From: Halosimplex halobium
GTDB taxonomy: Archaea; Halobacteriota; Halobacteria; Halobacteriales; Haloarculaceae
Direction: 5' to 3'
DNA length: 64,000 nt
Assembly (NCBI RefSeq): GCF_051414055.1
Contig: NZ_JBLKNX010000018.1
Span: forward strand, 73,628 to 137,627
Part shown: positions 50,151 to 58,706 of the stretch, one piece after another
Layout: each line of letters opens with the position of its first letter
Numbering within the stretch: the first letter of the stretch is position 1
Position numbers and translations under genes: made by a program
Notes under the pieces: generated by a model
Databases searched by the model: none
Told to the model about the DNA's origin: nothing
What the model saw: only the letters and a program-made list of their open reading frames with translations

Positions 50151-52784
50151 ATGGCGCGCGCCGAGAACACCGAGCTGATAGACTCCTTCGAGGAGCTCTA
50201 TCGCGACTACTACCGCAACGAGATCGGCGAGCTCGCCCAGAAGTACCCGACCGAGCAGAAGTCGCTGTATCTCGACTGGAAGGACATCCACCGCTTCGAT
50301 CCGGACCTGGCCGACGACGTGCGCTCCCACCCCGAGGAGCTCCGGGAGTACGCCGAGGAGGCCCTGCGGCTGTACGACCTGCCCGTCGACGTGAAGCTCG
50401 GGCAGGCCCACGTCCGCGTCCACAACCTCCCCGATACCACCGACATCCGGGAGATCCGCGCCGACCACCGCGGCCAGCTCATCGCCGTCCGCGGCATCGT
50501 CCGCAAGGCCACCGACGTGAAACCCAAGATCACCCAGGCCGCCTTCGAGTGCCAGCGCTGCGGGACGCTGACGCGCATCCCCCAGGAGTCCGGCGACTTC
50601 CAGGAGCCCCACGAGTGTCAGGGCTGCGAGCGGCAGGGGCCCTTCCGCATCAACTTCGACCAGTCGGAGTTCATCGACGCCCAGAAGATCCGCGTCCAGG
50701 AGTCCCCCGAGGGGCTGCGCGGCGGCGAGACGCCCCAGAGCATCGACGTGAACATCGAGGACGACATCACCGGCGAGGTGACCGCGGGCGACCACGTCCG
50801 CGTCTCGGGCGTCCTCAAGCTCGACCAGCAGGGCAGCGAGCAGGACCAGTCGCCCATGTTCGACACGTACATGGAGGGGTTCGCCGTCGAGATCGAGGAC
50901 GAGCAGTTCGAGGACATGGATATCTCCGAGGAGGACAAACAGGAGATCATCGAGCTCTCCGGCCGCGAGAACATCTACGACGAGATGGTCGGCGCCATCG
51001 CCCCCTCCATCTACGGCTACGAGCGCGAGAAGCTCTCGATGATCCTCCAGCTGTTCTCCGGGGTCACGAAACACCTACCTGACGAATCTCGCATACGTGG
51101 AGACCTCCATATGTTGCTGATAGGAGACCCAGGAACCGGAAAGAGCCAGATGTTATCATATATCAAAAACATCGCGCCGCGTTCGGTCTACACCTCGGGG
51201 AAGGGCAGCAGTTCGGCCGGTTTGACCGCTGCAGCTGTTCGCGACGACTTCGGGGACGGACAGCAGTGGACGCTGGAGGCGGGCGCGCTGGTCCTCGCGG
51301 ACCAGGGTATCGCTGCGGTCGACGAGCTTGACAAGATGCGCTGTGTCACCGGTGACACGCTCGTCCACTTCGGCGACCGCGTGACGAGGATCGACGACTT
51401 CGCACGGGAAGCCGCGGAGGACGGCAACATCGAGCAGCTTCCGAACGGGCGGACGATCCGCGATGTCGACGCGACCGCGTGGACGATGACCGACGACGGC
51501 TCGCTGATCGAGCGGCCAGTCACCGCAGTCCACGAGTACGGCGCGCCCGAGGAACTGATTCGTGTGGAACTGGAAGCGGGGAAGTCTCTTACATCGACCG
51601 AGGATCATCCATTCTTTGTTAAGGAAGACGGAAGTCGGGTAGAGAAGTCGGCTGAAGAACTAGAGCCCGGTGACAGTGTGTTTGCGCCGGCCCCGGAGTT
51701 CTTCACCGCGGCCGACGGTGGGATGGTCGACACTGTAGGAGCGAACGATCGCACGACAGATACCCGGCTGCTCACTGTCGAATCGGTCGGGACGGTCGCC
51801 GGAGCCACAGAGAAGGTGTACGACCTGACAGTCGAGGGGACCCACAACTTCGTCGCGAACGGGATGGTCGTCCACAACTCCGAGGACCGCTCGGCGATGC
51901 ACCAGGCACTCGAACAGCAGGAGATCAGCGTCTCGAAGGCGGGCATCAACGCGACGCTCAAGTCCCGCTGTTCGCTGCTCGGCGCGGCCAACCCCAAGTA
52001 CGGCCGGTTCGACCAGTACGAGCCCATCAGCGAGCAGATCGACCTGGAGCCGGCGCTCATCTCGCGGTTCGACCTGATCTTCACGGTCACCGACCAGCCC
52101 AACGAGGAGAAAGACCGGAACCTGGCGGACCACATCCTGCGGACGAACTTCGCGGGGGAGCTACACACCCACCGGGTGGAGTCGAACTCGTCGAACTTCA
52201 GCGACGAGGAGGTCGAGTCGGTCACCGACGAGGTGGCGCCGACGATCGAGCCCGAGCTCCTGCGCAAGTACATCGCCTACGCCAAGCGCAACTGCTACCC
52301 GACGATGACCGAGGAAGCCCGCGAGGAGATCGAGGACTTCTACGTCGACCTGCGGACCCAGGGGACCGACGAGGACGCGGCGGTGCCCGTGACGGCGCGG
52401 AAACTGGAGGCGACGGTGCGGCTGGCCGAGGCGTCGGCGCGGGTCCGGCTGTCGGACAGGGTCACCCAGGAGGACGCCGCGCGGGTCATCGATATCGTCC
52501 GCTCGTGCATGGAGGACGTGGGCGTCGACCCCGAGACGGGCGAACTCGACGCCGACATGATCGAGGCGGGCACGTCCAAGAGCCAGCGCGACCGGATCAA
52601 GAACATCAAGGGGCTCATCGAGGACCTGGAGGACGAGTACGACGAGGGCGCGCCGGTCGACGTGGTCGTCGACCGCGCCGAGGAGGTGGGGATGGACCAG
52701 TCGAAGGCCGAACACGAGATCGAACAGCTCAAACAGAAGGGCGAGGTGTACGAGCCGCGCACCGACTACCTCCGCACCACGTGA
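50151..52784 (+). CDS. mcm: MCM replicative helicase with intein
   Basis: The 877-aa precursor contains a 179-aa intein; the mature helicase is 698 aa, normal for archaeal MCM. N-terminal domain with a zinc site (CQRCGTLTR...CQGCERQG) and OB fold; AAA+ core with Walker A GDPGTGKSQ (about 326-334), Walker B AVDELDKM, sensor 1 LLGAANP and arginine finger SRFDLIFTV; C-terminal winged helix. MCM unwinds DNA at replication forks as a hexamer. The Walker A region (51071-51170) has only 46 G/C per 100 bases, while 50971-51070 has 61. Confidence 0.97.
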   Translation: MARAENTELIDSFEELYRDYYRNEIGELAQKYPTEQKSLYLDWKDIHRFDPDLADDVRSHPEELREYAEEALRLYDLPVDVKLGQAHVRVHNLPDTTDIREIRADHRGQLIAVRGIVRKATDVKPKITQAAFECQRCGTLTRIPQESGDFQEPHECQGCERQGPFRINFDQSEFIDAQKIRVQESPEGLRGGETPQSIDVNIEDDITGEVTAGDHVRVSGVLKLDQQGSEQDQSPMFDTYMEGFAVEIEDEQFEDMDISEEDKQEIIELSGRENIYDEMVGAIAPSIYGYEREKLSMILQLFSGVTKHLPDESRIRGDLHMLLIGDPGTGKSQMLSYIKNIAPRSVYTSGKGSSSAGLTAAAVRDDFGDGQQWTLEAGALVLADQGIAAVDELDKMRCVTGDTLVHFGDRVTRIDDFAREAAEDGNIEQLPNGRTIRDVDATAWTMTDDGSLIERPVTAVHEYGAPEELIRVELEAGKSLTSTEDHPFFVKEDGSRVEKSAEELEPGDSVFAPAPEFFTAADGGMVDTVGANDRTTDTRLLTVESVGTVAGATEKVYDLTVEGTHNFVANGMVVHNSEDRSAMHQALEQQEISVSKAGINATLKSRCSLLGAANPKYGRFDQYEPISEQIDLEPALISRFDLIFTVTDQPNEEKDRNLADHILRTNFAGELHTHRVESNSSNFSDEEVESVTDEVAPTIEPELLRKYIAYAKRNCYPTMTEEAREEIEDFYVDLRTQGTDEDAAVPVTARKLEATVRLAEASARVRLSDRVTQEDAARVIDIVRSCMEDVGVDPETGELDADMIEAGTSKSQRDRIKNIKGLIEDLEDEYDEGAPVDVVVDRAEEVGMDQSKAEHEIEQLKQKGEVYEPRTDYLRTT
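51342..51878 (+). other. Mini-intein in MCM (between DELDKMR and SEDRSAM)
   Basis: A 537-base in-frame insertion (179 aa). Block A is CVTGDTLVHF; block B has SLTSTEDHPFFV; blocks F/G are KVYDLTVEGTHNFVANGMVV-HN, ending His-Asn followed by extein Ser. All splicing residues are present (Cys1, block-B His, terminal His-Asn, +1 Ser). There is no LAGLIDADG endonuclease; the loop between blocks B and F is short. It interrupts the ATPase just after Walker B, so no active MCM exists without splicing. Confidence 0.95.
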
Positions 52785-52790
52785 CCGGTC

Positions 52791-53075
52791 ATGGACCGCA
52801 TCTCAGCGCTGCGCAACGTCGAGGACGCGCTGGCCGCCTTCGAGGACGGCGAGGTGGATCTCGCGGGGCTGGAGCGGGAGGTCCGCGGGACGCTTCGGAC
52901 GTACGCGACGGAGTTCGAGGGGGAGCTGTCGGCCTACCGGGCGGTCAGCGAGGCGGACGCGAGCGTCGACGGGACGGTCGTGCTGGCGGGGTCGAGACAG
53001 GGAGCCCGCGAGCGGGTGCGCGAGCTCGTCGACCGGCCCGGTTCGTTCGCTGTCGAGCGGTTCGACGGGGCGTGA
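52791..53075 (+). CDS. Small haloarchaeal protein downstream of mcm (DUF7854-like)
   Basis: A 94-aa protein beginning MDRISALRNVEDALAAFEDG, mostly helical, with GTVVLAGSRQGARERVRELV. It starts six bases after the mcm stop, so it is co-transcribed. In haloarchaea a protein of this kind often follows mcm. The last part (PGSFAVERFDGA) is a short strand. Role unknown; possibly a replication accessory factor by context only. Confidence 0.75.
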   Translation: MDRISALRNVEDALAAFEDGEVDLAGLEREVRGTLRTYATEFEGELSAYRAVSEADASVDGTVVLAGSRQGARERVRELVDRPGSFAVERFDGA

Positions 53076-53164
53076 CCACTCGGGACCGGCGGGATCGCCC
53101 CGCAGGTGCCGGAACGGAAGGACTTTGGGCGGGCCGCGGCTACCTCGGGTAGACCGACACTGGG

Positions 53165-53746
53165 ATGACCGACCTGCACTCAGAACTGGCCGACGCCAGG
53201 ACCGTGTTGCTGTCCGCGCCGTCGATGACCGGCGGCGAGGCCGAGGCCTGTACCGACCTGTTGATCCCGTCGAACCCCGCGGACGCGACCGCGCTGTGGG
53301 TGACCTTCCGCGGGGACGCGACCGACTGCGTCGACCAGTGGGTCGGCGAGACGGGCGAGCGGCCCGCCGACGCGACGGTCGTCGTCGTGGGCGAGTCGCC
53401 CGGGAGCCGCCCCGACGGGGTCGCCGTCGAGCACGTCTCCTCGCCGAGCGACCTGACCGGGCTGGGGATCGCCATCGGCGAACTGCTCTCGGAGTGGGAG
53501 ACGCCGCCGGTCGTCTGCTTCGACTCGCTGACGGCGATGCTCCAGTACGTCGACGTGGAGACGGCCTACGAGTTCCTCCACGCGGTCACGGGGCAGCTGT
53601 ACGCCGCCGACGCGCGGGCGCACTTCCACATCGACCCGACCGCACACGACCGCACGACCGTCGACAGCATCGCCTCTCTGTTCGACGCCATCGTCGAGTT
53701 CGGCGACGACGGCCCCGAGATCCGCAAGCGACACCTCCTCCAGTAG
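53165..53746 (+). CDS. DUF7504-like RecA-fold protein (193 aa)
   Basis: A KaiC/RecA-like fold lacking a Walker A motif: SELADARTVLLSAPSMTGGE, then ALWVTFRGDATDCVDQWVGE, a Walker B-like strand VVCFDSLTAMLQYVD, and AYEFLHAVTGQLYAADARAH. Haloarchaeal relatives (often called HTR-like) are thought to be signalling proteins. ATP binding is doubtful. It lies after the mcm operon with 90 bases between. Confidence 0.75.
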   Translation: MTDLHSELADARTVLLSAPSMTGGEAEACTDLLIPSNPADATALWVTFRGDATDCVDQWVGETGERPADATVVVVGESPGSRPDGVAVEHVSSPSDLTGLGIAIGELLSEWETPPVVCFDSLTAMLQYVDVETAYEFLHAVTGQLYAADARAHFHIDPTAHDRTTVDSIASLFDAIVEFGDDGPEIRKRHLLQ

Positions 53747-53896
53747 CGCGCACCTGACACTCGTTCGTTCTGTCTGTCCGATAGCTTTATGTCGGGTGGC
53801 GGTACGATCGCCGCCCGTGTTGCTGGTGGTGACCTACTCGCGGGCGGCGTGAGCACGGAGGGAAGGCCGGTACGCCGACGGTGGACCGAGAGATGC

Positions 53897-55012
53897 TCAC
53901 TCTAACAGCGTGAATATTTGCTTCCGGTAGATGGGTTCGATGTCTTCGTAGTAGGTGTGCAGATAGTCGTCAAGCGAACAGCGCTCGTCAAACGAGCTAT
54001 TCCCTATCGTATCTCCCCGCATGTACTGCACTAGTTCCTGATTGAGGTCCTGGTCGATCTTCCAGAATGTCGTGAAGTAGTGCCGGCCGAAGTGGCTTGT
54101 GACCGCTCTGTGGTCGTCTGTTTCGGCATATTCCGGTAGAAATGCGTCTTTCCAGAACTCGTTGATTGCTTCCCGGCTTGGAGAGTTTATATACGACTCT
54201 GAGAGGAACAACCACGGAACGTCCGTCTGTGGCCGTATCAAGAGATATTGGTGCAGTAAGTCCCGAACTTCGTCATCGAGTGGCAGGATTCGTGGTCGAC
54301 GGGATTTGTTTCCGTCGCGCTCATCGCGTGACGGGACGTAGAGAGCGTTCTCTCGATCGGTGAGACTGTCATGCGCCCCAAGTTGGGGATAATGCGTCTT
54401 CAGCTCGGAGTTTTGTAACTGAATATCCGTAAGCTGAATGTTGCAGACTTCGCCGGCTCGCAGCCCCAATTTTAATTGCAAGGCGATCACGGCCCGTTTC
54501 TGGATGTGCGTGACACCACGAACCTTCTCCTGCAGTCTCTCCAGCGGGATCCGAGGGGGTTCTTTCGTCTCGGATCCATTCAGGTCGAGTTTGGACGCCG
54601 CCAGAGAAAACGGGTTGAAGTCTTGTGGGTGTGGGAAGGCTGGGTGGTCCTGCCAGTAGCGATATACCTTATTGAGCCGCCAGATCTTTTGTTTGATCGT
54701 TCGCGGGTGGTTCTCCCGTTCTTCGGCTAAATACTGAGCAAAGCCTTTCACGTGGTCCACTGCCGGACACGCTGGGTGACGGCCTTCCTGCTCCATGAAC
54801 GAGCGCCAGTGTTTGAAGATGGTCCGGTAATTCCGGTGGGTGGCCTCAGAGAGATTGTTCGCTTGGACTACGTCAGCGAGGAATATGCTGAAGGGGTCAA
54901 CATCTATCGTCTGGAAGATCTCAGCATGACCAGCTAAGGGATCTGTGTCGTTGTCGAAGGCAGCCGCGAGCTGCTCCCGTTGTTCATCAACGGAGTTGTT
55001 TTCGTCCATCAT
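53897..55012 (-). CDS. Tyrosine recombinase, third gene of a three-gene operon
   Basis: A 371-aa recombinase from ATG 55012 (MMDENNSVDEQREQLAAAFD), which overlaps the upstream stop. SAM-like N-domain ATHRNYRTIFKHWRSFMEQE; catalytic R in LKLGLRAGEVCN; H-x-x-R in VTSHFGRHYF; candidate nucleophile in SLDDYLHTYYEDIEPIYRK. Lower GC than the chromosome. The two upstream small genes are coupled by four-base overlaps. This layout is like recombinase trios or Tn554-type sets, in which a catalytic integrase works with accessory proteins. Confidence 0.88.
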   Translation of the reverse strand: MMDENNSVDEQREQLAAAFDNDTDPLAGHAEIFQTIDVDPFSIFLADVVQANNLSEATHRNYRTIFKHWRSFMEQEGRHPACPAVDHVKGFAQYLAEERENHPRTIKQKIWRLNKVYRYWQDHPAFPHPQDFNPFSLAASKLDLNGSETKEPPRIPLERLQEKVRGVTHIQKRAVIALQLKLGLRAGEVCNIQLTDIQLQNSELKTHYPQLGAHDSLTDRENALYVPSRDERDGNKSRRPRILPLDDEVRDLLHQYLLIRPQTDVPWLFLSESYINSPSREAINEFWKDAFLPEYAETDDHRAVTSHFGRHYFTTFWKIDQDLNQELVQYMRGDTIGNSSFDERCSLDDYLHTYYEDIEPIYRKQIFTLLE

Positions 55013-55491
55013 TCTGTGGTATTGGTCCGGCTGCGAGCAATTTTGAAGTCCCACAGCTCGCCGGTCTTGGGATACTCAGCTGCTGCCATGAGTATCGGGT
55101 GATAGACGTGTGGATGCTCCGTATGATACTGGAGCCACGAATAGAACCGGAGTACTTTGACCCAGTACTCCCGGTAGACCGTCGTCTTCTTTCTCGTCTC
55201 TAGAAGATCTGCACACCATCGCTCCGCGTCTTCGGGTGTTGCGAGGGCATGGTGGCGTCCGCGACTCTCCATATGCTCTTTCCAGTATCGCCCTGCTTTC
55301 CGTGCCGTCTCACAGTACCATTCTGACGCGCCGTGGGTTTCACGTTGCGCTGTAACGAACTCGTCCCAAACGTGACGCCCTGAATAGGCTTGTGAGTATT
55401 GACGGAAGCGGTACTGGTCTGGAACCTCAGCAAGTTCCGTGAACACCCCCATCTGTTGTTTCGGATCACGAGGCTTCTCGGCTGTCGTCAT
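55009..55491 (-). CDS. SAM-like accessory protein of the recombinase operon (160 aa)
   Basis: MTTAEKPRDPKQQMGVFTEL, then a helical body: WYCETARKAGRYWKEHMESR, EDAERWCADLLETRKKTTVY, REYWVKVLRFYSWLQYHTEH, PHVYHPILMAAAEY. This is the shape of the core-binding (SAM-like) domain of tyrosine recombinases, but there is no catalytic domain. It may help DNA binding or compete as a regulator. It overlaps both neighbours by four bases. Confidence 0.75.
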   Translation of the reverse strand: MTTAEKPRDPKQQMGVFTELAEVPDQYRFRQYSQAYSGRHVWDEFVTAQRETHGASEWYCETARKAGRYWKEHMESRGRHHALATPEDAERWCADLLETRKKTTVYREYWVKVLRFYSWLQYHTEHPHVYHPILMAAAEYPKTGELWDFKIARSRTNTTE

Positions 55492-55709
55492 GTTGACTCA
55501 CTCCCTCCGGTCTTGTTCAGAGAGGTCTCAACCAGCATCCCGAAATCGCCCATGTGTTGCGGACAGGTGTGGAACTCTCGACTACTGGTGTCGATATGGA
55601 TCTCGTTCCGAGCGGCAATTCCATCCGCTTGGAGCGAGAATTCGAAGGCTCCTTGCTGAGTATACTGTTCTAATACGGCCAAGAAGTCCAGTTGGTCGGA
55701 TGATTGCAT
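55488..55709 (-). CDS. First small gene of the recombinase operon (73 aa)
   Basis: MQSSDQLDFLAVLEQYTQQG, then AFEFSLQADGIAARNEIHID and a CPQHMGDFGMLVETSLNKTG tail. ATG 55709 is chosen; a GTG at 55730 would add seven residues. Overlap of four bases with the next gene and a TATA-like ttttat on the minus strand near 55760 support it. No family recognised. Possibly the third member of the recombinase trio. Confidence 0.65.
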   Translation of the reverse strand: MQSSDQLDFLAVLEQYTQQGAFEFSLQADGIAARNEIHIDTSSREFHTCPQHMGDFGMLVETSLNKTGGSEST

Positions 55710-55734
55710 GGTTGTCTGGAACGCCCACACAGGA

Positions 55735-55756
55735 GCGCCCCGCCCCTCGGGGGCGC
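55735..55756. repeat. Hairpin gcgcccc/ggggcgc with TATA-like flank (copy 1)
   Basis: A GC-rich hairpin (gcgccccgcccctcgggggc, then gc) followed by cgataaaat. The same hairpin followed by ggataaaac is at 60159-60179 upstream of tnpB copy 2. Both lie upstream of minus-strand mobile genes, so it may be a shared promoter-proximal or transposon-end structure. The 290-base interval 55731-56021 holds nothing else identified except the short repeat at 55829. Confidence 0.6.
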
Positions 55757-55828
55757 CGATAAAATCACGTGCAGAACGCTATTCGATCCGATTGGCGCAA
55801 TAGCCGCTACGGAAGCGTTCAATCAATA

Positions 55829-55856
55829 GTATAACGCTCTTGAGAAGTAGGTTGTT
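55829..55856 (+). repeat. Short dispersed repeat, copy 1 (IS6-type border)
   Basis: The words acgctcttg, gaagtag and ttgttg in fixed order match 63881-63906, which lies just after the dead IS6-type transposase. This copy has no transposase beside it, so it may be the solo border of a lost copy. Confidence 0.5.
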
Positions 55857-56021
55857 GGTACAACTGGCGACATTCGCTCTGAAGCAGTAGAACCGCGGGT
55901 TCAGTTGGTGGTAACTACGATTTGATCCCGCTTCACCAGATCTTTGGTAATTGACGGACTGCAAGATAGCTCTCCACAGACTATTTCTTACTCAAGAACC
56001 TATTATATAATATTCAACATT

Positions 56022-56231
56022 ATGAGTGAACCACTTACCCGAACAAACTGCCCTAACTGTGGTGGGACAGTGAAATTCCCTGAAAAGGTGACGGGTCCTT
56101 CATTCGACCCTACTGAAAAAACCAGAGGCGGTGTTCCGTACTTCCCAAACGACTTTGATGAAGATGAAGTGGCATTTGGACGGTGCGGAGATTGCGGTCA
56201 AGGATTTGCGGCCAAATTAGCCGGGCAATAG
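56022..56231 (+). CDS. Small zinc-ribbon protein (69 aa)
   Basis: MSEPLTRTNCPNCGGTVKFP then a disordered centre and FGRCGDCGQGFAAKLAGQ. Two CxxC pairs (CPNC, CGDC) make a zinc ribbon. AT-rich compared with the chromosome. ATG 56022 follows an AT-rich leader with TATA-like tattatataat about 20 bases upstream, suggesting a leaderless transcript. It ends next to the IS1595-type element. Confidence 0.7.
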   Translation: MSEPLTRTNCPNCGGTVKFPEKVTGPSFDPTEKTRGGVPYFPNDFDEDEVAFGRCGDCGQGFAAKLAGQ

Positions 56232-57220
56232 TGTAGTACGCCTGTACGAAGCACGAATCTGGTGAGTTACAGCACGGTTCGAACAATTTCTTTGAGAGCG
56301 CCTCGACCAGGTTTGCGTAGGATGCGTCGGCGGAGTTGGAATGCTCTGAGATACGGCGTCAGTTTGTCTTTGGATACGCCTCGGTGTGGCGAGAGCCACT
56401 GTCGCACCAGCGATGCGTGGCTCTCGCAGGTGTTGACGTGAGCGTCGCCATCGACGTATTCGCCCTCTGCGTGAATGACCGTTTTTCGTTGGTAGGTCTC
56501 GTCGTCTTCGAGTGGATCGTACGCTCGAAATCCGTCAGTATAAACGGTCAGAGGCTCCTCCTCGCGGTCACCGAGGAGGAGTCGCACAGTCGATTCATCA
56601 GCGGATTTCGCTGGCACGACGTATCGCTGACCGCTGCCACGATCAACGAGTGTGAACACCGGTGGTTTGTCATCGTCGTATGATCCTCGCCCACGCGTGG
56701 ATAGACCCCGCGAGTGCGACTCCTGGTCGCGCTCGCGGCCCTTCAGCCCCGCAGTCACGTAGACTTCATCGATTTCGACCGGGCCGACAAGATCGATGGC
56801 TGGCGCGTCAAGCGTTCTGGCAAACTGCTCAACGCGCCGCCGAAGTGACCGGTACGAGACGGTGAGTTCAGCTTCCAACTGGTGGATACTCGTGTTGAAC
56901 CGAAGGAACGAATAAAACGCAAACAAGAGCTTGTCGAGGCCGATCTTCGCGTGCGCAAAGATCGTGCCGGTCTTATCGTTGAACGTGCGGTCGCAATCCT
57001 TACAGAGATACCGTTGATACTCTTGATAGCTGCCGTGTTTGATTACTGACTCAGACCGGCAGCGGGGGCAATAGAGGCCATCGCGCCAGCGAACCTGCTG
57101 GAGCATGTTCGCGGCGCTCGCCTCTGAGCTCAGCACTTCGAATGGGAACATATCGGGTGACGCTGCCGCGTCACCCTTGCCCACTACGCTTCTACAGTGC
57201 CACCTTTACCTGACCAACAA
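56222..57220. mobile_element. IS1595-type insertion sequence (boundaries tentative)
   Basis: One transposase fills the element. Candidate ends are ggcaatagtgtagta at about 56223 and, on the other strand, ggcactgtagaagcg at about 57199. They share ggca and a following gtag but are not clean inverted repeats, so the borders are estimates. The flanking gene fragment at 57277 suggests insertion into a gene. Confidence 0.6.
56267..57184 (-). CDS. IS1595-family transposase (305 aa)
   Basis: N-terminal zinc ribbon: GLYCPRCRSESVIKHGSY...YLCKDCDRTFNDKTGTIF. DDE catalytic residues: VEIDEVYVTAGLKG, TVYTDGFRAYDP and the final NTCESHASLVRQWLSPHRGV. The NTCESHASL...HRGVSKDKL pattern is typical of the ISH4/IS1016-like branch. 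The frame is complete with no stop, so it may be active. Complete from ATG 57184 to stop at 56267. Confidence 0.92.
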   Translation of the reverse strand: MGKGDAAASPDMFPFEVLSSEASAANMLQQVRWRDGLYCPRCRSESVIKHGSYQEYQRYLCKDCDRTFNDKTGTIFAHAKIGLDKLLFAFYSFLRFNTSIHQLEAELTVSYRSLRRRVEQFARTLDAPAIDLVGPVEIDEVYVTAGLKGRERDQESHSRGLSTRGRGSYDDDKPPVFTLVDRGSGQRYVVPAKSADESTVRLLLGDREEEPLTVYTDGFRAYDPLEDDETYQRKTVIHAEGEYVDGDAHVNTCESHASLVRQWLSPHRGVSKDKLTPYLRAFQLRRRILRKPGRGALKEIVRTVL

Positions 57221-57276
57221 CCTGCTTCCCAAGAGCGGGAGATGCTGATGAAGCGCTCGATATAGCTACATCCTGA

Positions 57277-57459
57277 TTGGAGAACAACCCCGTCGAAGTT
57301 CGCGATCTCACCGGCGTCGGTGAGCGGGTTGCGGACTATTTGGCTCTTCGGCGAGGGGTTGCTGACCTCAGCGCTGCTCTCGAAGAGTTCGAAACGGGTG
57401 AGTTGCAGGACATAGTTCAGGACCGATTTCACGACGACCTCGATACCCAGCTTCCGTAG
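57277..57459 (+). pseudogene. C-terminal gene fragment (60 codons)
   Basis: An open stretch (VEVRDLTGVGERVADYLALR, then DLSAALEEFETGEL, ending QLP) has haloarchaeal codon use but only a TTG start, and it begins right after the IS1595-type element. It is most likely the tail of a gene cut by the insertion sequence. No family recognised. Confidence 0.45.
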
Positions 57460-57509
57460 AAGACTTCTTCTGCACCTGTAGGGTTCGATGTTTCAGGCCT
57501 GCACCAGAG

Positions 57510-58397
57510 TCAGAATCGGTCAGGTGTATCGAAAGTTTCCGGCGGGTCCTCAATGAAATCCCGGAGCCAGGTTAGGGCTTTTTCGCTGTCCTGAAATTCC
57601 TCCCGTTCAGGAATTGTACCACTTCTGTAACTATCGACACGAACACGGTGCGATACTGAAAGAACTGTGTCGTCAAGTCTGTCGGATCCACCTACCCGTT
57701 CGAGATACCAATCGGGTTCGCGACGGCGAAAGACGGTTACATCCTGAACTCGGGTTTCTGCTCTGGTCAGGAGACGATCAAGCGACTCTTCGCGGGAAGT
57801 TCGGCTGAGATGCGCCGTGATACTCGTCCCGATTCGTTCGCCGTGCTCGTACTGTTCGATATCGAACCCTTCAGACGAACCGTCGTCTAAGCTGCGGAGG
57901 TGGTCCAGGAGCTCCGCATCGAGGTCACGAATCCACTGCTCTATCTTCCCGATGTCTCCTCCCAACTCGACGAGAACCTCGAACTTTGAGTCAGTCCGAT
58001 GGGTCGTGAGCAGTAGTTCGTTCATCCCGAGATCGCCTTTTTTTACAAGCCTCCTCGAGAATAGCTGCACTACAGGGATTTGAGATTCGTTTAGTCTCTT
58101 TTGCAGGGGGGCAATATCATACCGGGGTGCGTCGTCCACTAGTTCGACAGTCAGAGAAGCCAATACCTCACGAGAAAAGAATTCACTAGGCCATGGGCGC
58201 GAGGCTTTCGAACGTACCTGTATATCTACGTTCTCTATAGCCTGAAGCTCCCTGGTGTCTGGCACCCGGGTTGCCACTTCATCCGTCAATTCAGCCTCAC
58301 TTCGATAAGTAGCGCCTCTTACAGAGGCATATGCCCTGATTATAGGCCTCACAAGTACTGCCGATAAAACGCCCACTATACTCCCGATTCCCAACAT
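57510..58397 (-). CDS. Single-helix membrane protein, unknown (295 aa)
   Basis: MLGIGSIVGVLSAVLVRPII is an N-terminal membrane anchor. The rest is soluble alpha/beta with ELQAIENVDIQVRSKASRPW, LASLTVELVDDAPRYDIAPL, ELLLTTHRTDSKFEVLVELG and ETFDTPDRF at the end. No catalytic motif recognised. Moderately AT-rich, lying between an insertion sequence and TnpB, so probably part of imported DNA. It could be a defence-island membrane component, but nothing in the sequence proves it. Confidence 0.65.
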   Translation of the reverse strand: MLGIGSIVGVLSAVLVRPIIRAYASVRGATYRSEAELTDEVATRVPDTRELQAIENVDIQVRSKASRPWPSEFFSREVLASLTVELVDDAPRYDIAPLQKRLNESQIPVVQLFSRRLVKKGDLGMNELLLTTHRTDSKFEVLVELGGDIGKIEQWIRDLDAELLDHLRSLDDGSSEGFDIEQYEHGERIGTSITAHLSRTSREESLDRLLTRAETRVQDVTVFRRREPDWYLERVGGSDRLDDTVLSVSHRVRVDSYRSGTIPEREEFQDSEKALTWLRDFIEDPPETFDTPDRF

Positions 58398-58457
58398 TGT
58401 CTGTCCCTCGAATTCCCGGTTGTTGTATTCGTTAATGACATCCCGAATAAATCGCCC

Positions 58458-58652
58458 ATGGTCTTCATCAACCGCTACTGCTTGCTCGCCAATGACAGTA
58501 GCGGTGAGAGCAACGAGATCGGAGAGTACCTCGGCTACTCGCCACCGTCGTTGCTGAAGCGGCTAATCGAAGACGCACAGAAGATCCACCAGAGGCGACC
58601 GCTACTGCAAGAGACGCTCGCTACCGCTACGCAACCGAGGTGTGAATCTTAG
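58458..58652 (+). pseudogene. Possible gene fragment (64 codons)
   Basis: MVFINRYCLLANDSSGESNE, then IGEYLGYSPPSLLKRLIEDA. Composition and codon use look coding-like but no family or start signal is recognisable. It lies downstream of tnpB copy 2, where the omega-RNA of that element would be on the other strand. I report it only as a fragment. Confidence 0.25.
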
Positions 58653-58706
58653 CTAAAGACGAATGGCAGTCGTGTTCACACGAAAAGCCCGGAAGGGGTT
58701 ATTGAG

